Numbered from the stretch's first letter, positions 26,305 to 37,000 are shown. The stretch is DNA of 64,000 bases from Aromatoleum aromaticum EbN1 (GCF_000025965.1 NC_006513.1:3534001-3598000), one strand, 5' to 3'. Numbers and translations: made by a program. Notes: generated from the sequence alone by a model not told the origin.

Positions 26305-26808
26305 GTGAAAGTTACGACCCTGACCGTTCTTGCCGCTGCGCTGCTGAGCGTTGCCGCGCCCGCCGCCCTGGCCGAGTCCAGGCTCGGCTTCGTCAATTCC
26401 GACCGGGTGATGCGCGAGGCCGCGCCGGCCGTGCGGGCGCAGCAGCGTCTCGAGAAGGAGTTCGAGAAGCGTGACCAGGAGCTTCAACGCCTCGGCAAGG
26501 AACTGCAGGCGCTGCAGGAAGATCTCGAACGCAACGGCGTGACGATGGCCGAGGCCGACCGGCGCAACAAGGAACGATCGTTCAACGACCTGAACCGGGA
26601 CTTCCAGCGCAAGCAGCGCGAGTTCCGCGAAGACCTGAATCAGCGCCGCAACGAGGAGCTCGCGTCGGTGCTCGACCGCGCCAATCGCGCCGTCAAGCAG
26701 ATCGCCGAAGCGGAGAAATACGACGTGATCCTGCAGGAAGCCGTGTACGCGAGCCCGCGCATCGACATCACCGACAAGGTGATCAAGGCGCTGGCGGACA
26801 GCAAGTAA
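26305..26808 (+). CDS. skp: Periplasmic chaperone Skp (OmpH)
   Basis: Skp holds unfolded outer-membrane proteins in the periplasm on their way to BamA. The 167-residue precursor starts with a signal peptide ending at ALAESR. A beta strand follows (RLGFVNSDRVM), then a long charged coiled-coil (LEKEFEKRDQELQRLGKELQ and RRNKERSFNDLNRDFQRKQR) that forms the tentacles. GTG at 26305 is preferred because GGAGA lies five bases upstream; a TTG at 26293 is also in frame. The bamA-skp-lpxD order is standard. Confidence 0.92.
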   Translation: MKVTTLTVLAAALLSVAAPAALAESRLGFVNSDRVMREAAPAVRAQQRLEKEFEKRDQELQRLGKELQALQEDLERNGVTMAEADRRNKERSFNDLNRDFQRKQREFREDLNQRRNEELASVLDRANRAVKQIAEAEKYDVILQEAVYASPRIDITDKVIKALADSK

Positions 26809-26820
26809 GCGCAGCGTTCC

Positions 26821-27831
26821 ATGTTCCGCCTGGATGAACTCGTCGAGCGCCTCGGCGGTGAACTGCTGGGGGACCCGGCAACTGCGGTGCGCCGCGTAGC
26901 GACGCTGGAGCAGGCCGGCGAAGGCGATCTCGCTTTCCTCGCGAATCCGAAGTACCAGTCGCGCCTCGCCGCGTGTGGCGCGTCAGCGGTCATCCTTGCC
27001 CCCGCTGCGCGCGACCTGACAGGCCTGCCGCGCATCGTCACCGCCGATCCGTACATCTATTTCGCGCGCGTCGCGCAGCTGTTCAACCCGCCCGAAGCGT
27101 TCGTGCCGGGCGTGCATCCCGCGGCGAGCGTCGCGAGCCCTGTTCCGGCTTCGGTGACCATCGCGGCCGGGGCGTCGATCGACGTCGACGTCGAGCTCGG
27201 CGAACACGTCGTCATCGGCCCGGGCTGCCGCATCGGGCGCGGCGCCCGCATCGGCGCGGGCTCGCGGCTCAATGCCAATGTCACGATCTATCACGACTGC
27301 GTGCTCGGGCGCGACTGCATCGTGCATGCCGGCGCAGTGATCGGTGCGGACGGGTTCGGCTTCGCGCGCGAGCGCGACGGCAGCTGGGTCAAGATCCCGC
27401 AGGTCGGCCGCGTCGTCATTGGCGATGACGTCGAGATCGGCGCGAACACGACGATAGACCGCGGCGCGCTCGACGACACCGTCATCAGCGGCGGTGTCAA
27501 GCTCGACAACCAGATCCAGATCGGTCATAACGTGCGCATCGGCGCGCACACCGCGATCGCGGGCTGCGTCGGCATCGCCGGCAGCACCACGATCGGCGCG
27601 CGCTGCATGATCGGCGGCCAGGCCGGCATCATCGGGCACCTCGAGATCGTCGATGACGTCGTGGTGTCCGCGGGCACGCTGGTGACCAAGTCCATTCGTC
27701 GGCCCGGCGTCTACACCGCGAACCTGCCGGTGCAGGGCCACGCCGAATGGGTGAAAAACTTCGCCCACCTGCGCCATCTGGATGCGCTGGTCGATAGAAT
27801 ACGCGCCCTCGAAGAACGCAAAGCCCGGTGA
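26821..27831 (+). CDS. lpxD: UDP-3-O-(3-hydroxyacyl)glucosamine N-acyltransferase
   Basis: The third lipid A step, adding the N-linked hydroxyacyl chain. A 336-residue protein: an N-terminal uridine-binding domain (1-100) ending with [13 protein letters not shown], then a left-handed beta-helix of hexapeptide repeats ([20 protein letters not shown]), including the catalytic His region [12 protein letters not shown]. The C-terminus is helical. It is 12 bases after skp and 4 bases before fabZ. Confidence 0.96.
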   Translation: MFRLDELVERLGGELLGDPATAVRRVATLEQAGEGDLAFLANPKYQSRLAACGASAVILAPAARDLTGLPRIVTADPYIYFARVAQLFNPPEAFVPGVHPAASVASPVPASVTIAAGASIDVDVELGEHVVIGPGCRIGRGARIGAGSRLNANVTIYHDCVLGRDCIVHAGAVIGADGFGFARERDGSWVKIPQVGRVVIGDDVEIGANTTIDRGALDDTVISGGVKLDNQIQIGHNVRIGAHTAIAGCVGIAGSTTIGARCMIGGQAGIIGHLEIVDDVVVSAGTLVTKSIRRPGVYTANLPVQGHAEWVKNFAHLRHLDALVDRIRALEERKAR

Positions 27832-27835
27832 TCGC

Positions 27836-28273
27836 ATGGATATCAACGAAATTCTCCAGTACCTTCCGCACCGCTATCCCTTTCTGCTCGTGGATCGCGT
27901 GCTGGAGATCGAAGAAGGCAAGCGCATCCTCGCGCTGAAGAACGTGACGATGAACGAGCCGTTCTTTCCCGGCCACTTCCCGCATCACCCGGTGATGCCG
28001 GGCGTGCTGATCGTCGAGGCGATGGCGCAGGCCGCCGCGCTGCTGTCGTTCAAGAGCATGGGCGTCAAGCCCGACGAGAACTCGGTGGTGTATTTTGCCG
28101 GCATCGACAACGTGCGCTTCAAGCGCCCGGTGGTTCCCGGCGACCAGCTGCTGTTCGACGTCGTCATCACGCAGAGCAAGCGCAACATCTACAAGTACAA
28201 GGGGGTCGCCCGCGTCGACGGCGAGCTCGCGACCGAAGCCGAGCTGACCTGCGCGCTCAAGACGCTGTCATGA
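27836..28273 (+). CDS. fabZ: 3-hydroxyacyl-ACP dehydratase FabZ
   Basis: FabZ dehydrates 3-hydroxyacyl-ACP in fatty-acid elongation and competes with LpxA/LpxD for the same substrate pool. A 145-residue hot-dog fold protein. [13 protein letters not shown] opens it; the active-site His lies in [11 protein letters not shown] and the Glu in [12 protein letters not shown]. The ATG at 27836 is chosen by the family N-terminus. Its end overlaps lpxA by four bases (ATGA). Confidence 0.97.
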   Translation: MDINEILQYLPHRYPFLLVDRVLEIEEGKRILALKNVTMNEPFFPGHFPHHPVMPGVLIVEAMAQAAALLSFKSMGVKPDENSVVYFAGIDNVRFKRPVVPGDQLLFDVVITQSKRNIYKYKGVARVDGELATEAELTCALKTLS

Positions 28274-29040
28274 TCCACCCGACCGCCATCGTCCACCCGG
28301 GCGCTGCGCTCGGAGCAAACGTCGTCATCGGCCCGTATTCGATCATCGGCGAGCACGTCGAGATCGGCGACAACACGCGCATCGGGCCGCACGTCGTCGT
28401 CGAAGGCCGCACCCGGATCGGGTGCGACAACGAGATCTTCCAGTTCTGCTCGATCGGCGCGGCGCCGCAGGACAAGAAATACGACGACGAGCCGACGCGG
28501 CTCGAGATCGGCGATCGCAACACGATCCGCGAGTTCTGTACGTTCAACGTCGGCACCAGCCAGGACGCCGGCGTGACGCGCGTCGGCAGCGACAACTGGA
28601 TCATGGCGTACGTGCATATTGCGCACGACTGCGCGGTCGGCGACCACACGATCTTCGCCAACAACGCGACGCTCGCCGGGCATGTGCACGTCGGCGACTG
28701 GGCGATACTCGGCGGCTTCACCGGCGTGCATCAGTTCGTGCGCGTCGGCGCGCACAGTTTCTGCGGCGTCGGCACCGTGCTGCTGCAGGATCTGCCGCCG
28801 TTCGTGACCGTCGCCGGCAATCCGGCCAAGCCGCACGGCATCAACAGCGAAGGCCTGCGGCGGCGCGGTTTTTCCGCCGAGGGCATCGCGGCGATCAAGC
28901 GCGCGTACCGCGCCCTTTACCGCTCCGGGTTGAGCTTCGACGAAGCCCGCACCCGCGTCGGCGAGATCGCTGCAGACCACTCCGAAGTCGCTCCGTTCGG
29001 GGCCTTCCTTTCGGCTTCCCCGCGCGGCGTCGTGCGCTGA
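28270..29040 (+). CDS. lpxA: UDP-N-acetylglucosamine acyltransferase
   Basis: The first lipid A step, O-acylation of UDP-GlcNAc. Of 256 residues, most form hexapeptide repeats ([20 protein letters not shown]). The catalytic His lies in [14 protein letters not shown], and [13 protein letters not shown] matches the C-terminal edge of the helix. The rest is an alpha-helical domain ([20 protein letters not shown]). It is translationally coupled to fabZ and followed by lpxB after four bases. Confidence 0.96.
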   Translation: MIHPTAIVHPGAALGANVVIGPYSIIGEHVEIGDNTRIGPHVVVEGRTRIGCDNEIFQFCSIGAAPQDKKYDDEPTRLEIGDRNTIREFCTFNVGTSQDAGVTRVGSDNWIMAYVHIAHDCAVGDHTIFANNATLAGHVHVGDWAILGGFTGVHQFVRVGAHSFCGVGTVLLQDLPPFVTVAGNPAKPHGINSEGLRRRGFSAEGIAAIKRAYRALYRSGLSFDEARTRVGEIAADHSEVAPFGAFLSASPRGVVR

Positions 29041-29044
29041 ACCG

Positions 29045-30220
29045 ATGGCGACGCGCATCGCGATGGTCGCGGGCGAGGCCTCCGGAGATCTGCTCGCGAG
29101 CCACCTGATCCGCGCGATCCGCCAGCAAGTCCCCGAGGCGGAGTTCTACGGCATCGGCGGGCCGAAAATGCAGGCCGAGGGCTTCGACGCGCTGTGGCCG
29201 TGCGAGCGGCTCGCGGTGCACGGCTATGTCGATGCGCTGAAGCGCTATCGCGAGCTGTCCGGCATCCGCAAGGCGCTGCTGCGGCGCGTGCAGGCGGACC
29301 GGCCGGACGCGTTCATCGGCGTCGATGCGCCCGACTTCAACCTGTGGCTCGAAGGCAGGATCCGCTCGTCCGGCATTCCGGCGATCCATTTCGTCAGCCC
29401 GTCGATCTGGGCGTGGCGTGGCGGGCGTATCAAGGGCATCGCGCGCTCGGTGTCGCACATGCTGTGCCTGTTTCCGTTCGAGCCGGCGCTGTACGAGAAA
29501 GCCGGCATCCCGGTGAGCTACGTCGGTCATCCGCTCGCCGACGTGTTCCCGCTCGTGCCGGACCGCGCCGCGGCGCGCGAACTCCTGAGCCTCCCCACCG
29601 ACTGCAGGATCGTCGCGCTGCTGCCGGGAAGCCGCCAGTCCGAAGTGCGCAGTCTCGCGGCGACCTACATCGAGACGGCGCGTCTCCTCGCCGAGCGCCA
29701 CCCGGACATCGGCTTCGTCGTTCCGCTGGCGACACGCGAGACGCGCGCGCTGTTCGAGCAGGCGCTGCACGCGGCCGACGCCGACGAGCTGCCGATCCGC
29801 CTGCTGTTCGGCCATGCGGTCGAGGCGATGACGGCGGCCGATGTCGTGCTCGTCGCGAGCGGCACCGCGAGCCTTGAAGCGGCGCTGCTGAAGCGGCCGA
29901 TGGTGATCAGCTACCGCATCGGCAAGTGGCAGTACCGGCTGATGAAACGCATGGCCTACCTGCCGTGGGTCGGCTTGCCCAACATCCTGTGCAACGACAG
30001 CGTCGTACCCGAGCTGCTGCAGGACGACGCGACGCCGCAGGCGCTGGCCGACGCGCTCGACCGCTGGCTCAACGACGCCGACGCGTGTGCCGAGCTCGCG
30101 CTGCGCTTCGACGCGCTGCACCGCGAGTTGCGCCAGGACACCGCCGGGCGTGCGGCGGCCGCGATCCTTCCCTACCTGAACCGGAGCCCCGAATGGAAGC
30201 CATCCCGGCAATCGGCCTGA
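29045..30220 (+). CDS. lpxB: Lipid-A-disaccharide synthase
   Basis: A GT19 glycosyltransferase that condenses UDP-diacylglucosamine with lipid X. The 391-residue protein begins [18 protein letters not shown]. It has [48 protein letters not shown] and [19 protein letters not shown], all family blocks. Its end overlaps rnhB by 28 bases. Confidence 0.96.
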
Positions 30221-30807
30221 TCTGCGGCGTCGACGAGGCCGGGCGCGGACCGCTCGCCGGTTCGGTCGTCGCCGCCGCGGTGATCCTCGACCCGGCCCGC
30301 CCGATCGACGGCCTGAACGACTCGAAGAAGCTCACCGAGCGGGCGCGCGAACGCCTCGCGCCGCTGATCCGCGAGCGGGCGATCGCGTGGGCGGTCGCCG
30401 AAGCGAGCGTCGAGGAGATCGACCGCCTGAACATCCTGCACGCGACGATGCTGGCGATGCAGCGCGCGGTCGCCGCGCTCGGCTGCGTGCCGGACCTCGT
30501 GCGCGTCGACGGCAACCGCTGCCCGCCGCTCGCAGTGCCGGCCGAAGCGGTCGTCAGGGGCGACGCGACGGTGCCGGCGATCGCCGCGGCGTCGATCCTC
30601 GCAAAGACGGTGCGCGACGCACAGATGATCGCGCTCGACGGCGAGTATCCCGCGTACGGTTTCGCGAGCCACAAAGGTTACCCGACGCCCGAACATTTCA
30701 TCGCGCTGCGCCGCCACGGCGTCGTCGCGTGCCACCGCCGCAGCTTCGCGCCGGTGCGCGAGCTGCTCGACAATCCCGAACTCTGGCCTGCGGGGACGCT
30801 GACATGA
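30193..30807 (+). CDS. rnhB: Ribonuclease HII
   Basis: RNase HII removes single ribonucleotides and RNA primers from DNA. The 204-residue protein has [17 protein letters not shown] with the first Asp-Glu pair, [12 protein letters not shown], the third Asp in DLVRVDGNR and the fourth in [25 protein letters not shown] completes the signature. The ATG at 30193 lies within the lpxB end, and the stop overlaps the next start (ATGA). Confidence 0.95.
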
Positions 30808-31259
30808 CTTTTTCTCACCTTATGCTGTTCCTGCACCTCGTCGGCGTCGTCGTGTGGGTCGGCGGCATGGCGTTCGCGTACCTGTGCCTGCGCCCCGCGG
30901 CGACCGCGCTGCCTCCGGCGCAGCGGCTGCCGCTGTGGGCCGCGGTGTTCGCGCGCTTTTTCCCGCTGGTGTGGGCGAGCGTCGCGCTGATTGCCGCGAG
31001 CGGCGTCGTGAGGCTGGTCGACACCGGTTTCGCGCGGGCGCCGGTCGCGTGGCACCTGATGCTCGTCACCGGCTTCGTGATGATCGCAGTGTTCGTGTGG
31101 ATCTGGGCAGGGCCATGGCGCGCGCTGCAGTCGGCGGTGGCGGGCGAGAACTGGGCGGGCGGCGCGGTCGCGCTGAACCGCATCCGCCAGCGCGTGGCGT
31201 TCAATCTCGCGCTCGGCTTCGTCACGATCGCGATCGCGACGCTGGGGCTCGCCCTGTAA
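30804..31259 (+). CDS. CopD-like four-helix membrane protein
   Basis: A 151-residue protein with four membrane segments ([79 protein letters not shown]). The [11 protein letters not shown] motif and the later conserved His in WHLML are those of small CopD-family proteins, some of which bind haem or copper. The function is not established. It is coupled to rnhB by ATGA and is probably part of the same transcript. Confidence 0.6.
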
Positions 31260-31280
31260 GAGTCAGGCGGGCCGTTCGCC

Positions 31281-32066
31281 GTGAAAACGATCACTTCCCG
31301 CGACAACCCGGCCGTCAAGCGCCTTCACGCGCTCGCGCATTCGGCGCGCGACCGGCGCAGCGAAGGCCGCACGCTGCTCGACGGCGCGCATCTCGTGCGG
31401 GCGGCGCTCGACGCCGGCTGGCCGCTGCGCGAGCTCGTCGCGAGCGACCAGGGGCTCGGCCGCGCCGAGATTGCGGACCTGCTCGAACGCTGCACGGGCG
31501 TGCCGGCGATCCACCTTACTGATGCGCTGTTCGCACACGTCAGCCCGGTCGACACGCCGTCGGGCCTGCTCGCCGTCATCGACCTGCCGGTGCCGCCGCC
31601 GACCCGCGCATTCGCCGAATCGCTGCTGGTGCTCGACGGCGTGCAGGATGCCGGCAACCTCGGCACGATCCTGCGTACTGCGGCGGCCGCCGGCATGCGC
31701 GACGTGCTGCTGACGCCGGGCTGCGCGCAAGCGTGGTCGCCGCGCGTGCTGCGGGCCGGCATGGGCGGGCACTTCTGCCTGCGGCTCTACGAGCATGCGG
31801 ACGTCGCGGTGCTGCTGCAGGGCTACCCGGGACAGATTCTCGCGACGGGACTCGGCGCCGGCGCGCGCGGGCTGTACGAAATGGACTTGCGCGGCACGGT
31901 CGCGTGGCTGTTCGGCGCGGAAGGCCGGGGGCTGTCCATGGCCGTCGCGGCGCTTGCGACCGACACGGTCGTCATTCCGATGCCGGGCGCGGTCGAGTCG
32001 CTGAACGTCGCGGCGGCCGCGGCGGTGTGCCTGTTCGAGCAGGTGCGCCAGCGCCGCGTGGCATAG
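31281..32066 (+). CDS. SpoU/TrmH-family RNA 2'-O-methyltransferase
   Basis: A 261-residue SPOUT methyltransferase. The N-terminal substrate-binding domain begins ITSRDNPAVKRLHALA. The catalytic knot shows VLDGVQDAGNLGTILRTAAA (motif 1 with Asn and Arg), WLFGAEGRGLS (motif 2) and VIPMPGAVESLNVAAAAAVC (motif 3), which together form the S-adenosylmethionine site. Whether rRNA or tRNA is the target cannot be read from sequence. It lies 21 bases after the CopD-like gene and converges on the biotin operon. Confidence 0.88.
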   Translation: MKTITSRDNPAVKRLHALAHSARDRRSEGRTLLDGAHLVRAALDAGWPLRELVASDQGLGRAEIADLLERCTGVPAIHLTDALFAHVSPVDTPSGLLAVIDLPVPPPTRAFAESLLVLDGVQDAGNLGTILRTAAAAGMRDVLLTPGCAQAWSPRVLRAGMGGHFCLRLYEHADVAVLLQGYPGQILATGLGAGARGLYEMDLRGTVAWLFGAEGRGLSMAVAALATDTVVIPMPGAVESLNVAAAAAVCLFEQVRQRRVA

Positions 32067-32082
32067 CGCGACGCCGGGGCGG

Positions 32083-32760
32083 TCAACCCGGCAGTCGCAG
32101 CGACGCGGCGACTTGCGCCGGGTCGGCGCCGGCGACGTGGGGGACCACGCCGAGCAGCGGAGCGTCGATGCGCCGCCGCAGCGCTTCGAGATTCTCGTCC
32201 GCGCGCAGCATCGCCGGATCGATGCGGTTCGCGATCCAGCCGGCGAGCGTCAGGCCGCGCGCCGCGATCGCCTCGACGGTCAGCAGCGCGTGGCTGATGC
32301 AGCCCAGCCGCATGCCGACGACGAGGATCACCGGCAGCCCGAGCTCGCGTGCCAGGTCCGCCGTGTCGTAACGGTCGCCGAGCGGCACGCGGAACCCGCC
32401 GACGCCTTCGACGATGACGACATCCGCCTGCGCCCGCAGGCTCTCGAACGCTGCGCGGATGCGCGCAGGATCGATTTCGACGCCTTCCTCGGCGGCGGCG
32501 ATGTGCGGCGCGACGGGCGTCTTCAGGCAGTAGGGGTTCAGCCGGTCGAGGCCAGGGTCGAAGCTGGAGGCCGCGCGCAGCTGCGCGGCGTCCTCGTTGA
32601 GCCATTCGCCGGCGATCCATTCGGCGCCGGCGGCGACCGGCTTCATGCCGAGCGCGCTGCGACCGTCCCGCCGCGCCGCATGCAGCAGCGCGCAGGCGAC
32701 GAAAGTCTTGCCGATCTCGGTGTCGGTTCCGGCGAGGAACCAGGCGCGGGGTTCAGTCAT
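32083..32760 (-). CDS. bioD: Dethiobiotin synthetase
   Basis: BioD closes the ureido ring of dethiobiotin from DAPA, CO2 and ATP. The 225-residue protein has the P-loop [19 protein letters not shown] (here with Glu in the variable loop), [10 protein letters not shown], and [14 protein letters not shown]. The ATG at 32760 is chosen because it starts the family N-terminus MTEPRAWF and overlaps bioC by 8 bases. Last gene of the bioAFHCD unit. Confidence 0.95.
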   Translation of the reverse strand: MTEPRAWFLAGTDTEIGKTFVACALLHAARRDGRSALGMKPVAAGAEWIAGEWLNEDAAQLRAASSFDPGLDRLNPYCLKTPVAPHIAAAEEGVEIDPARIRAAFESLRAQADVVIVEGVGGFRVPLGDRYDTADLARELGLPVILVVGMRLGCISHALLTVEAIAARGLTLAGWIANRIDPAMLRADENLEALRRRIDAPLLGVVPHVAGADPAQVAASLRLPG

Positions 32761-33619
32761 CTGTCGTTCCTTCAGGGGCCGCCGCGCTGCCCGCGCCGCC
32801 ACTCGCCGCTTGCGCGGGTTTTTTCAGCGCAAGCAGGATCAGGTCGTAGGTCGCAGGTAGCAGGCCGTCGTCGCGGCGATGCGTCTCGTAGCGGGTTTCG
32901 AGCACTTTCCAGGCGGCGCGGCCGAGCGGCTCGCGCCGCCGCTGCGCGCCGAGGCTGTGCGCGCCGATCGACTTGATGTCGCGCAGCAGCTGGCGCAGGT
33001 CGGGGGCGACGGCGAAGACGGGAAAATTGTCGGCGGCGACCGGCTCGAAGCCGGCCGCGACAGCTTCCGCGATCCAGCGTTCGTGCGGGTGAAAGCGGAT
33101 CGCGTGTTCGGCGTCGTCGACGGCGGTGAAAGCGTCGCGCAGTTCCCACAGCGTGCGCGGCCCGAGCGTCGCGATCCACGCTTCGCCGCCGGGGCGCAGG
33201 ACGCGCGCAAACTCGCCAAGCGCGAGCGCCGGCTCGCACCATTGCAGCGCGAGGCTCGACCAGACGGCGTCGATCGAACCGCCGGCGAGCGGCAGCGCTT
33301 CGAGGTCGGCGCAAAGCGGCACCGGCTGCGCGTGGCCCGGCCCGGCAGTAGCGAGCCGGGCGAGCATCGCCGGTGCGAAGTCGAGCGCGATCAGCCTCGC
33401 TTGCGGGCAGAGGCGCGCGAGGAGATCGAGGCCGTAGCCGGTGCCGCATCCGGCATCGATGATGCGCTCCAGCGGCGGTGCCGACGCCAGCCGCAGTGCG
33501 ACGAATGCTGCGAGCCGGTCGCAGATCTCGCGCTGCACCGCGGCTGAGCTGTCATAAGTCGCCGCGGCGCGATCGAACGCGCGCCGCACGACGTGTTTCG
33601 GCACCGTGCGGTTAACCAC
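32753..33619 (-). CDS. bioC: Malonyl-ACP O-methyltransferase
   Basis: BioC methylates malonyl-ACP so that fatty-acid synthesis can build the pimelate chain. The 288-residue protein has the SAM-binding motif [26 protein letters not shown] and [20 protein letters not shown], typical of BioC. GTG at 33619 is the preferred start; it overlaps the bioH stop by 8 bases. The Ala/Gly-rich C-terminal tail is unusual but short. Confidence 0.93.
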   Translation of the reverse strand: MVNRTVPKHVVRRAFDRAAATYDSSAAVQREICDRLAAFVALRLASAPPLERIIDAGCGTGYGLDLLARLCPQARLIALDFAPAMLARLATAGPGHAQPVPLCADLEALPLAGGSIDAVWSSLALQWCEPALALGEFARVLRPGGEAWIATLGPRTLWELRDAFTAVDDAEHAIRFHPHERWIAEAVAAGFEPVAADNFPVFAVAPDLRQLLRDIKSIGAHSLGAQRRREPLGRAAWKVLETRYETHRRDDGLLPATYDLILLALKKPAQAASGGAGSAAAPEGTTDD

Positions 33620-34364
33620 GGACGACGTCCTCGATGAGCACGGCACAGTCTTCCGGATGCGACAGGAAAGGCGCGTGGCCGCAGTCGTCGAATCGTGCGA
33701 GGCGGGCGTCGGGCAGTCGCGTCGCGAGCCATTCGGCGGCGGCGAGCGGCATCAGCGCGTCGCCGGCACCGTGAATCAGCTGCACGGGCTGGCGAACGTC
33801 GTCGAGCGCGGCACGCCAGTCGGTGTCCGCGAGCAGTTCGAGGCCTGCGCCCAAGGCCGCGGGACGACACTGTTCGAGATTCGCGAGCGCCGCATTCAAC
33901 GCGTTCGACACGGTACGCCGGCGCGCGTCGCCGAGTGCCTGCAGGGCGACGAAGCGTCGCAGCGTCGCAGCCGGATCGTGCGCAAAATCGTCAATGAAGC
34001 CGGTGACGGTCGAGGCGGCGAGCCCGTACGGCCACGGTGCGGCGGCGTTTTCGGGGCGGGTGACGAAGCACGGCGACGTGCCGATCAGCACCAGCCGCGC
34101 GACTTTGTGCGGGTGACGCCGCGCGAGGTCGAGCGCGACGAGGCCGCCGAGCGACCAGCCGCATACGACTGCGTCGTCCGGCAGTTCGGGCAGCAGCGCG
34201 TCGCTCCAGGCTTCGAGAGTCGGGCCGCGCGCGGGGGTGCCGCCGTGACCGGGCAGCGCCGGCGTGCGGACGCGGAGCCCGGCCGGCAGATACGGCGTCA
34301 GCGCGCTCCACACTTGCGGCCCGAGTCCCCAGCCATGCAGCAGGACGAGATCCGGTCGGTTCAT
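33612..34364 (-). CDS. bioH: Pimeloyl-ACP methyl ester esterase
   Basis: BioH removes the methyl group added by BioC, ending pimelate assembly. A 250-residue alpha/beta hydrolase: oxyanion HGWGLGPQVW, nucleophile elbow CGWSLGGLVALDLA (Ser), acid in LIHGAGDALMP and His in DDCGHAPFLSHP. Translation starts at the ATG at 34364, overlapping bioF by four bases. Its presence next to bioC indicates the E. coli-type BioC-BioH route. Confidence 0.94.
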   Translation of the reverse strand: MNRPDLVLLHGWGLGPQVWSALTPYLPAGLRVRTPALPGHGGTPARGPTLEAWSDALLPELPDDAVVCGWSLGGLVALDLARRHPHKVARLVLIGTSPCFVTRPENAAAPWPYGLAASTVTGFIDDFAHDPAATLRRFVALQALGDARRRTVSNALNAALANLEQCRPAALGAGLELLADTDWRAALDDVRQPVQLIHGAGDALMPLAAAEWLATRLPDARLARFDDCGHAPFLSHPEDCAVLIEDVVRG

Positions 34365-35521
34365 CGCTGCGCTTCGAGACGGTTTAGCGCCTGTGCGAGG
34401 CGGCGGACGTCGTCGGCGCAATGCGCAGCGGTCAGCGAGATGCGCAGGCGCGCAGTGCCGTGCGGTACGGTCGGCGGACGGATCGCCGGCACCCACAGAC
34501 CTTCGTCCCACAGCGCGCGGGCGACGGCGAGCGCTTCGGCGTTGTCGCCGATCAGCACCGGCTGGATCGGCGTGCGCGACGGCAGCAGCTGCCAGCGGGC
34601 GAGGGTGAGTTCGCGCCGCAGCAGCGCAACGAGTCCGACGAGGTGTTCCCGGCGCTCGTCGCCCCGCTCGATCAGTTCGAGGCTCGCCAGCAGCGTTTCG
34701 GCGAGCGCGGGCGGCGCGCCGGTCGTGAAGATGTAGGTGCGGGCTTTTTGCATCAGCCACTCGACGACGTCGGCATGGCCGGCGACGAACGCGCCGGACA
34801 CCCCGGCAGCCTTGCCGAGCGTGCCGACGTAGATCAGCCGCCACGAGGCGAGACCGGCTTCGGCAACCGCGCCGCGCCCGCCCGGACCGAGCACGCCGAA
34901 ACCGTGCGCGTCGTCGACCATCAGCCACGCGTCGAAGCGCTCGGCCAACTCCAGCAAGGTCGCGAGCGGCGCGACGTCGCCATCCATGCTGAAGACTGCG
35001 TCCGTGACGATCAGCTTGCGCCTGGCCGAACTCGCTGCCAGCGCACGCTCCAGCGCCGCCGGGTCGCCGTGCGCGTAGCGGTGCAGTTCGGCGCGCGACA
35101 GCAGCGCGCCGTCCACGAGCGACGCGTGGTTCAGGCGGTCGGCGAAGATCGCGTCGCCGCGTCCGACGAGCGCCGGAATCGTCCCCGTGTTCGCCATGTA
35201 GCCGGTCGAGAAATACAGTGCGCGTTCGCAGTCGACGAACGCCGCAAGCCGCGCTTCGAGCTCGTCGTGGACGGCGTAGTGGCCGCTGACGAGGTGCGAC
35301 GCGCCGCAGCCCGCGCCCCAGTGCACCGCGCCGGTCTGCAGCGCGCGCGTGAGGGCCGGGTTGGCGGCAAGTCCCAGATAGTCGTTGCTGCAGAACGCCA
35401 GCATGTCGCGTCCGTCGACGCGGGCGTGCGGCGCGCACGGGGTCGCGAGGCTGCGGCGCGTGCGCCTGAGCGCGCGGGTGTCGAGTTCGGCGAGATCGGC
35501 CTTGAGGCGGTCGAGCAGCAT
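34361..35521 (-). CDS. bioF: 8-amino-7-oxononanoate synthase
   Basis: A PLP-dependent enzyme that condenses pimeloyl-ACP with alanine. 386 residues. Visible are FCSNDYLGLAANPAL, the glycine-rich ASHLVSGHYAVHDELEARLA, VTDAVFSMDGDVAPL, DDAHGFGVLGPGGRG and the PLP lysine region YVGTLGKAAGVSGAFVAG. The ATG at 35521 is the family start. Only five bases separate it from bioA upstream. Confidence 0.95.
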   Translation of the reverse strand: MLLDRLKADLAELDTRALRRTRRSLATPCAPHARVDGRDMLAFCSNDYLGLAANPALTRALQTGAVHWGAGCGASHLVSGHYAVHDELEARLAAFVDCERALYFSTGYMANTGTIPALVGRGDAIFADRLNHASLVDGALLSRAELHRYAHGDPAALERALAASSARRKLIVTDAVFSMDGDVAPLATLLELAERFDAWLMVDDAHGFGVLGPGGRGAVAEAGLASWRLIYVGTLGKAAGVSGAFVAGHADVVEWLMQKARTYIFTTGAPPALAETLLASLELIERGDERREHLVGLVALLRRELTLARWQLLPSRTPIQPVLIGDNAEALAVARALWDEGLWVPAIRPPTVPHGTARLRISLTAAHCADDVRRLAQALNRLEAQR

Positions 35522-35526
35522 CGCGG

Positions 35527-36858
35527 TCAGCCCGGCGCCGGTTCGAGGGCTTCGGCGAGCGCCGCGGCAGCGCCGTCGACGAGATGCGCGACGTGAGCCG
35601 CGTCGAGGATGTACGGCGGCATGAAATAGACGGTGTTGCCGATCGGGCGCAGCAGCACGCCATGATCGAGCCCCGCGCGGAAGAAGTTGCGCGCGAAGTC
35701 GGGTCGCTCGGTCGCGACGTCGAACGCGAGGATCATGCCGCGCTGGCGCAGCTGCCGCACCGCGGGATGCGCGCCGAAACGCGCCCGGACGGCGTCCCCG
35801 AGCTGCCGGGCGAGCACGCGGTTCGCAGCCAGCACGCCGTCCTGTTCGAAGATGTCCAGCGTCGCCAGCGCGGCGCGGCACGCGAGCGGGTTGCCGGTGT
35901 ACGAGTGCGAATGCAGGAACGCGCGGGTTGCGGAGTCGGCGTAGAACGCCGCATAGACGGTATTGGTCGCGAGCACCAGCGACAGCGGCAGGTAACCGCC
36001 CGAAATGCCTTTCGACAGGCACAGGAAATCGGGCCAGATGCCGGCCTGCTCGCACGCGAAAAAAGTGCCGGTGCGCCCGCACCCGACCGCGATCTCGTCG
36101 GCGATGAGATGCACCCGGTAGCGGTCGCACAACGCGCGGGCGAGGCGCAGGTATTCCGGGTCGTACATGACCATGCCGGAGGCGCCCTGCACGAGCGGCT
36201 CGACGATCAGCGCGGCGGTCTGGGCGTGGTGCTCGGCGAGATGCGCTTCGAGCGCGGCGGCGGCGCGGCGCGCAACGTCGGCGGCCGATTCACCGGGCAG
36301 GGCAAGGCGGGCGTCGGGCGTCGGCACCGTCGTGCCGGCGCGCACCAGCGGCGCGTAGGCGTCGCGGAAGATCGCGACGTCGGTGACCGCCAGCGCGCCG
36401 ACGGTTTCGCCGTGATAGCTGCCGGCGAGGCTGACGAAGCGGGATTTTTCCGCAAGGCCGAGGTTGCGCCAGTAATGTGCGCTCATCTTCAGCGCGATCT
36501 CGGTCGCGGATGCGCCGTCCGAAGCGTAGAACGCATGTCCGAGGCGATGGCCGGTCAGCGCCGCGAGCCGTTCGGAGAGCTCGACCACCGGCTCGTGCGT
36601 GAAGCCCGCGAGCATGACATGTTCGAGCGTGTCGAGCTGCGCGCGCAGCGCGGCGTTGATGCGCGGGTTGCAGTGGCCAAAGAGGTTCACCCACCACGAG
36701 CTGATGCCGTCGAGCAGCCGCCGCCCTTCGGCATCGATGAGCCACGGGCCTTCGCCGCGCACGATCGGCACCAGCGGCAGCGCTTCGTGCTGCTTCATCT
36801 GCGTGCAGGGGTGCCAGACGCTCCTGAGGGATCGTTCGAGCAGTGACGGGGCGTGCAT
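35527..36858 (-). CDS. bioA: Adenosylmethionine-8-amino-7-oxononanoate transaminase
   Basis: BioA converts KAPA to DAPA using S-adenosylmethionine as amino donor. 443 residues, class III aminotransferase. It opens with VWHPCTQMKQHEALPLVPIV and shows DGISSWWVNLFGHCNPRIN, YHGETVGALAVTDV, LIADEIAVGCGRTGTFFACE and LSKGISGGYLPLSLVLATN with the PLP lysine. It is the first gene of the biotin operon. Confidence 0.96.
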   Translation of the reverse strand: MHAPSLLERSLRSVWHPCTQMKQHEALPLVPIVRGEGPWLIDAEGRRLLDGISSWWVNLFGHCNPRINAALRAQLDTLEHVMLAGFTHEPVVELSERLAALTGHRLGHAFYASDGASATEIALKMSAHYWRNLGLAEKSRFVSLAGSYHGETVGALAVTDVAIFRDAYAPLVRAGTTVPTPDARLALPGESAADVARRAAAALEAHLAEHHAQTAALIVEPLVQGASGMVMYDPEYLRLARALCDRYRVHLIADEIAVGCGRTGTFFACEQAGIWPDFLCLSKGISGGYLPLSLVLATNTVYAAFYADSATRAFLHSHSYTGNPLACRAALATLDIFEQDGVLAANRVLARQLGDAVRARFGAHPAVRQLRQRGMILAFDVATERPDFARNFFRAGLDHGVLLRPIGNTVYFMPPYILDAAHVAHLVDGAAAALAEALEPAPG

Positions 36859-37000
36859 CGGGGCTTCCGGCCGGGTGGGACCGGGGAATGTCGCGCAATC
36901 GGGCTGCCCGTGTCAAACGCTGCGTCTCAGTCCCCGCGCGCCGTGAGGCATGGCGTTTTGCTACCATGCGTCGGCCCGGCAACGACAACAAGCACAATCC
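36859..37000. promoter_or_regulatory. Divergent bioA/yaaA promoter region
   Basis: On the minus strand a perfect TTGACA (36916-36911) is followed after 17 bases by CGACAT (36893-36888), a weak -10, 30 bases before the bioA start. On the plus strand TGCTACCAT around 36959-36967 is an extended -10-like candidate for yaaA. A BirA operator was not recognised. Confidence 0.4.

Noticed and set aside
32113-36846. Long plus-strand frames opposite the biotin genes
   Set aside because: All are antisense to conserved bio genes and lack domains.
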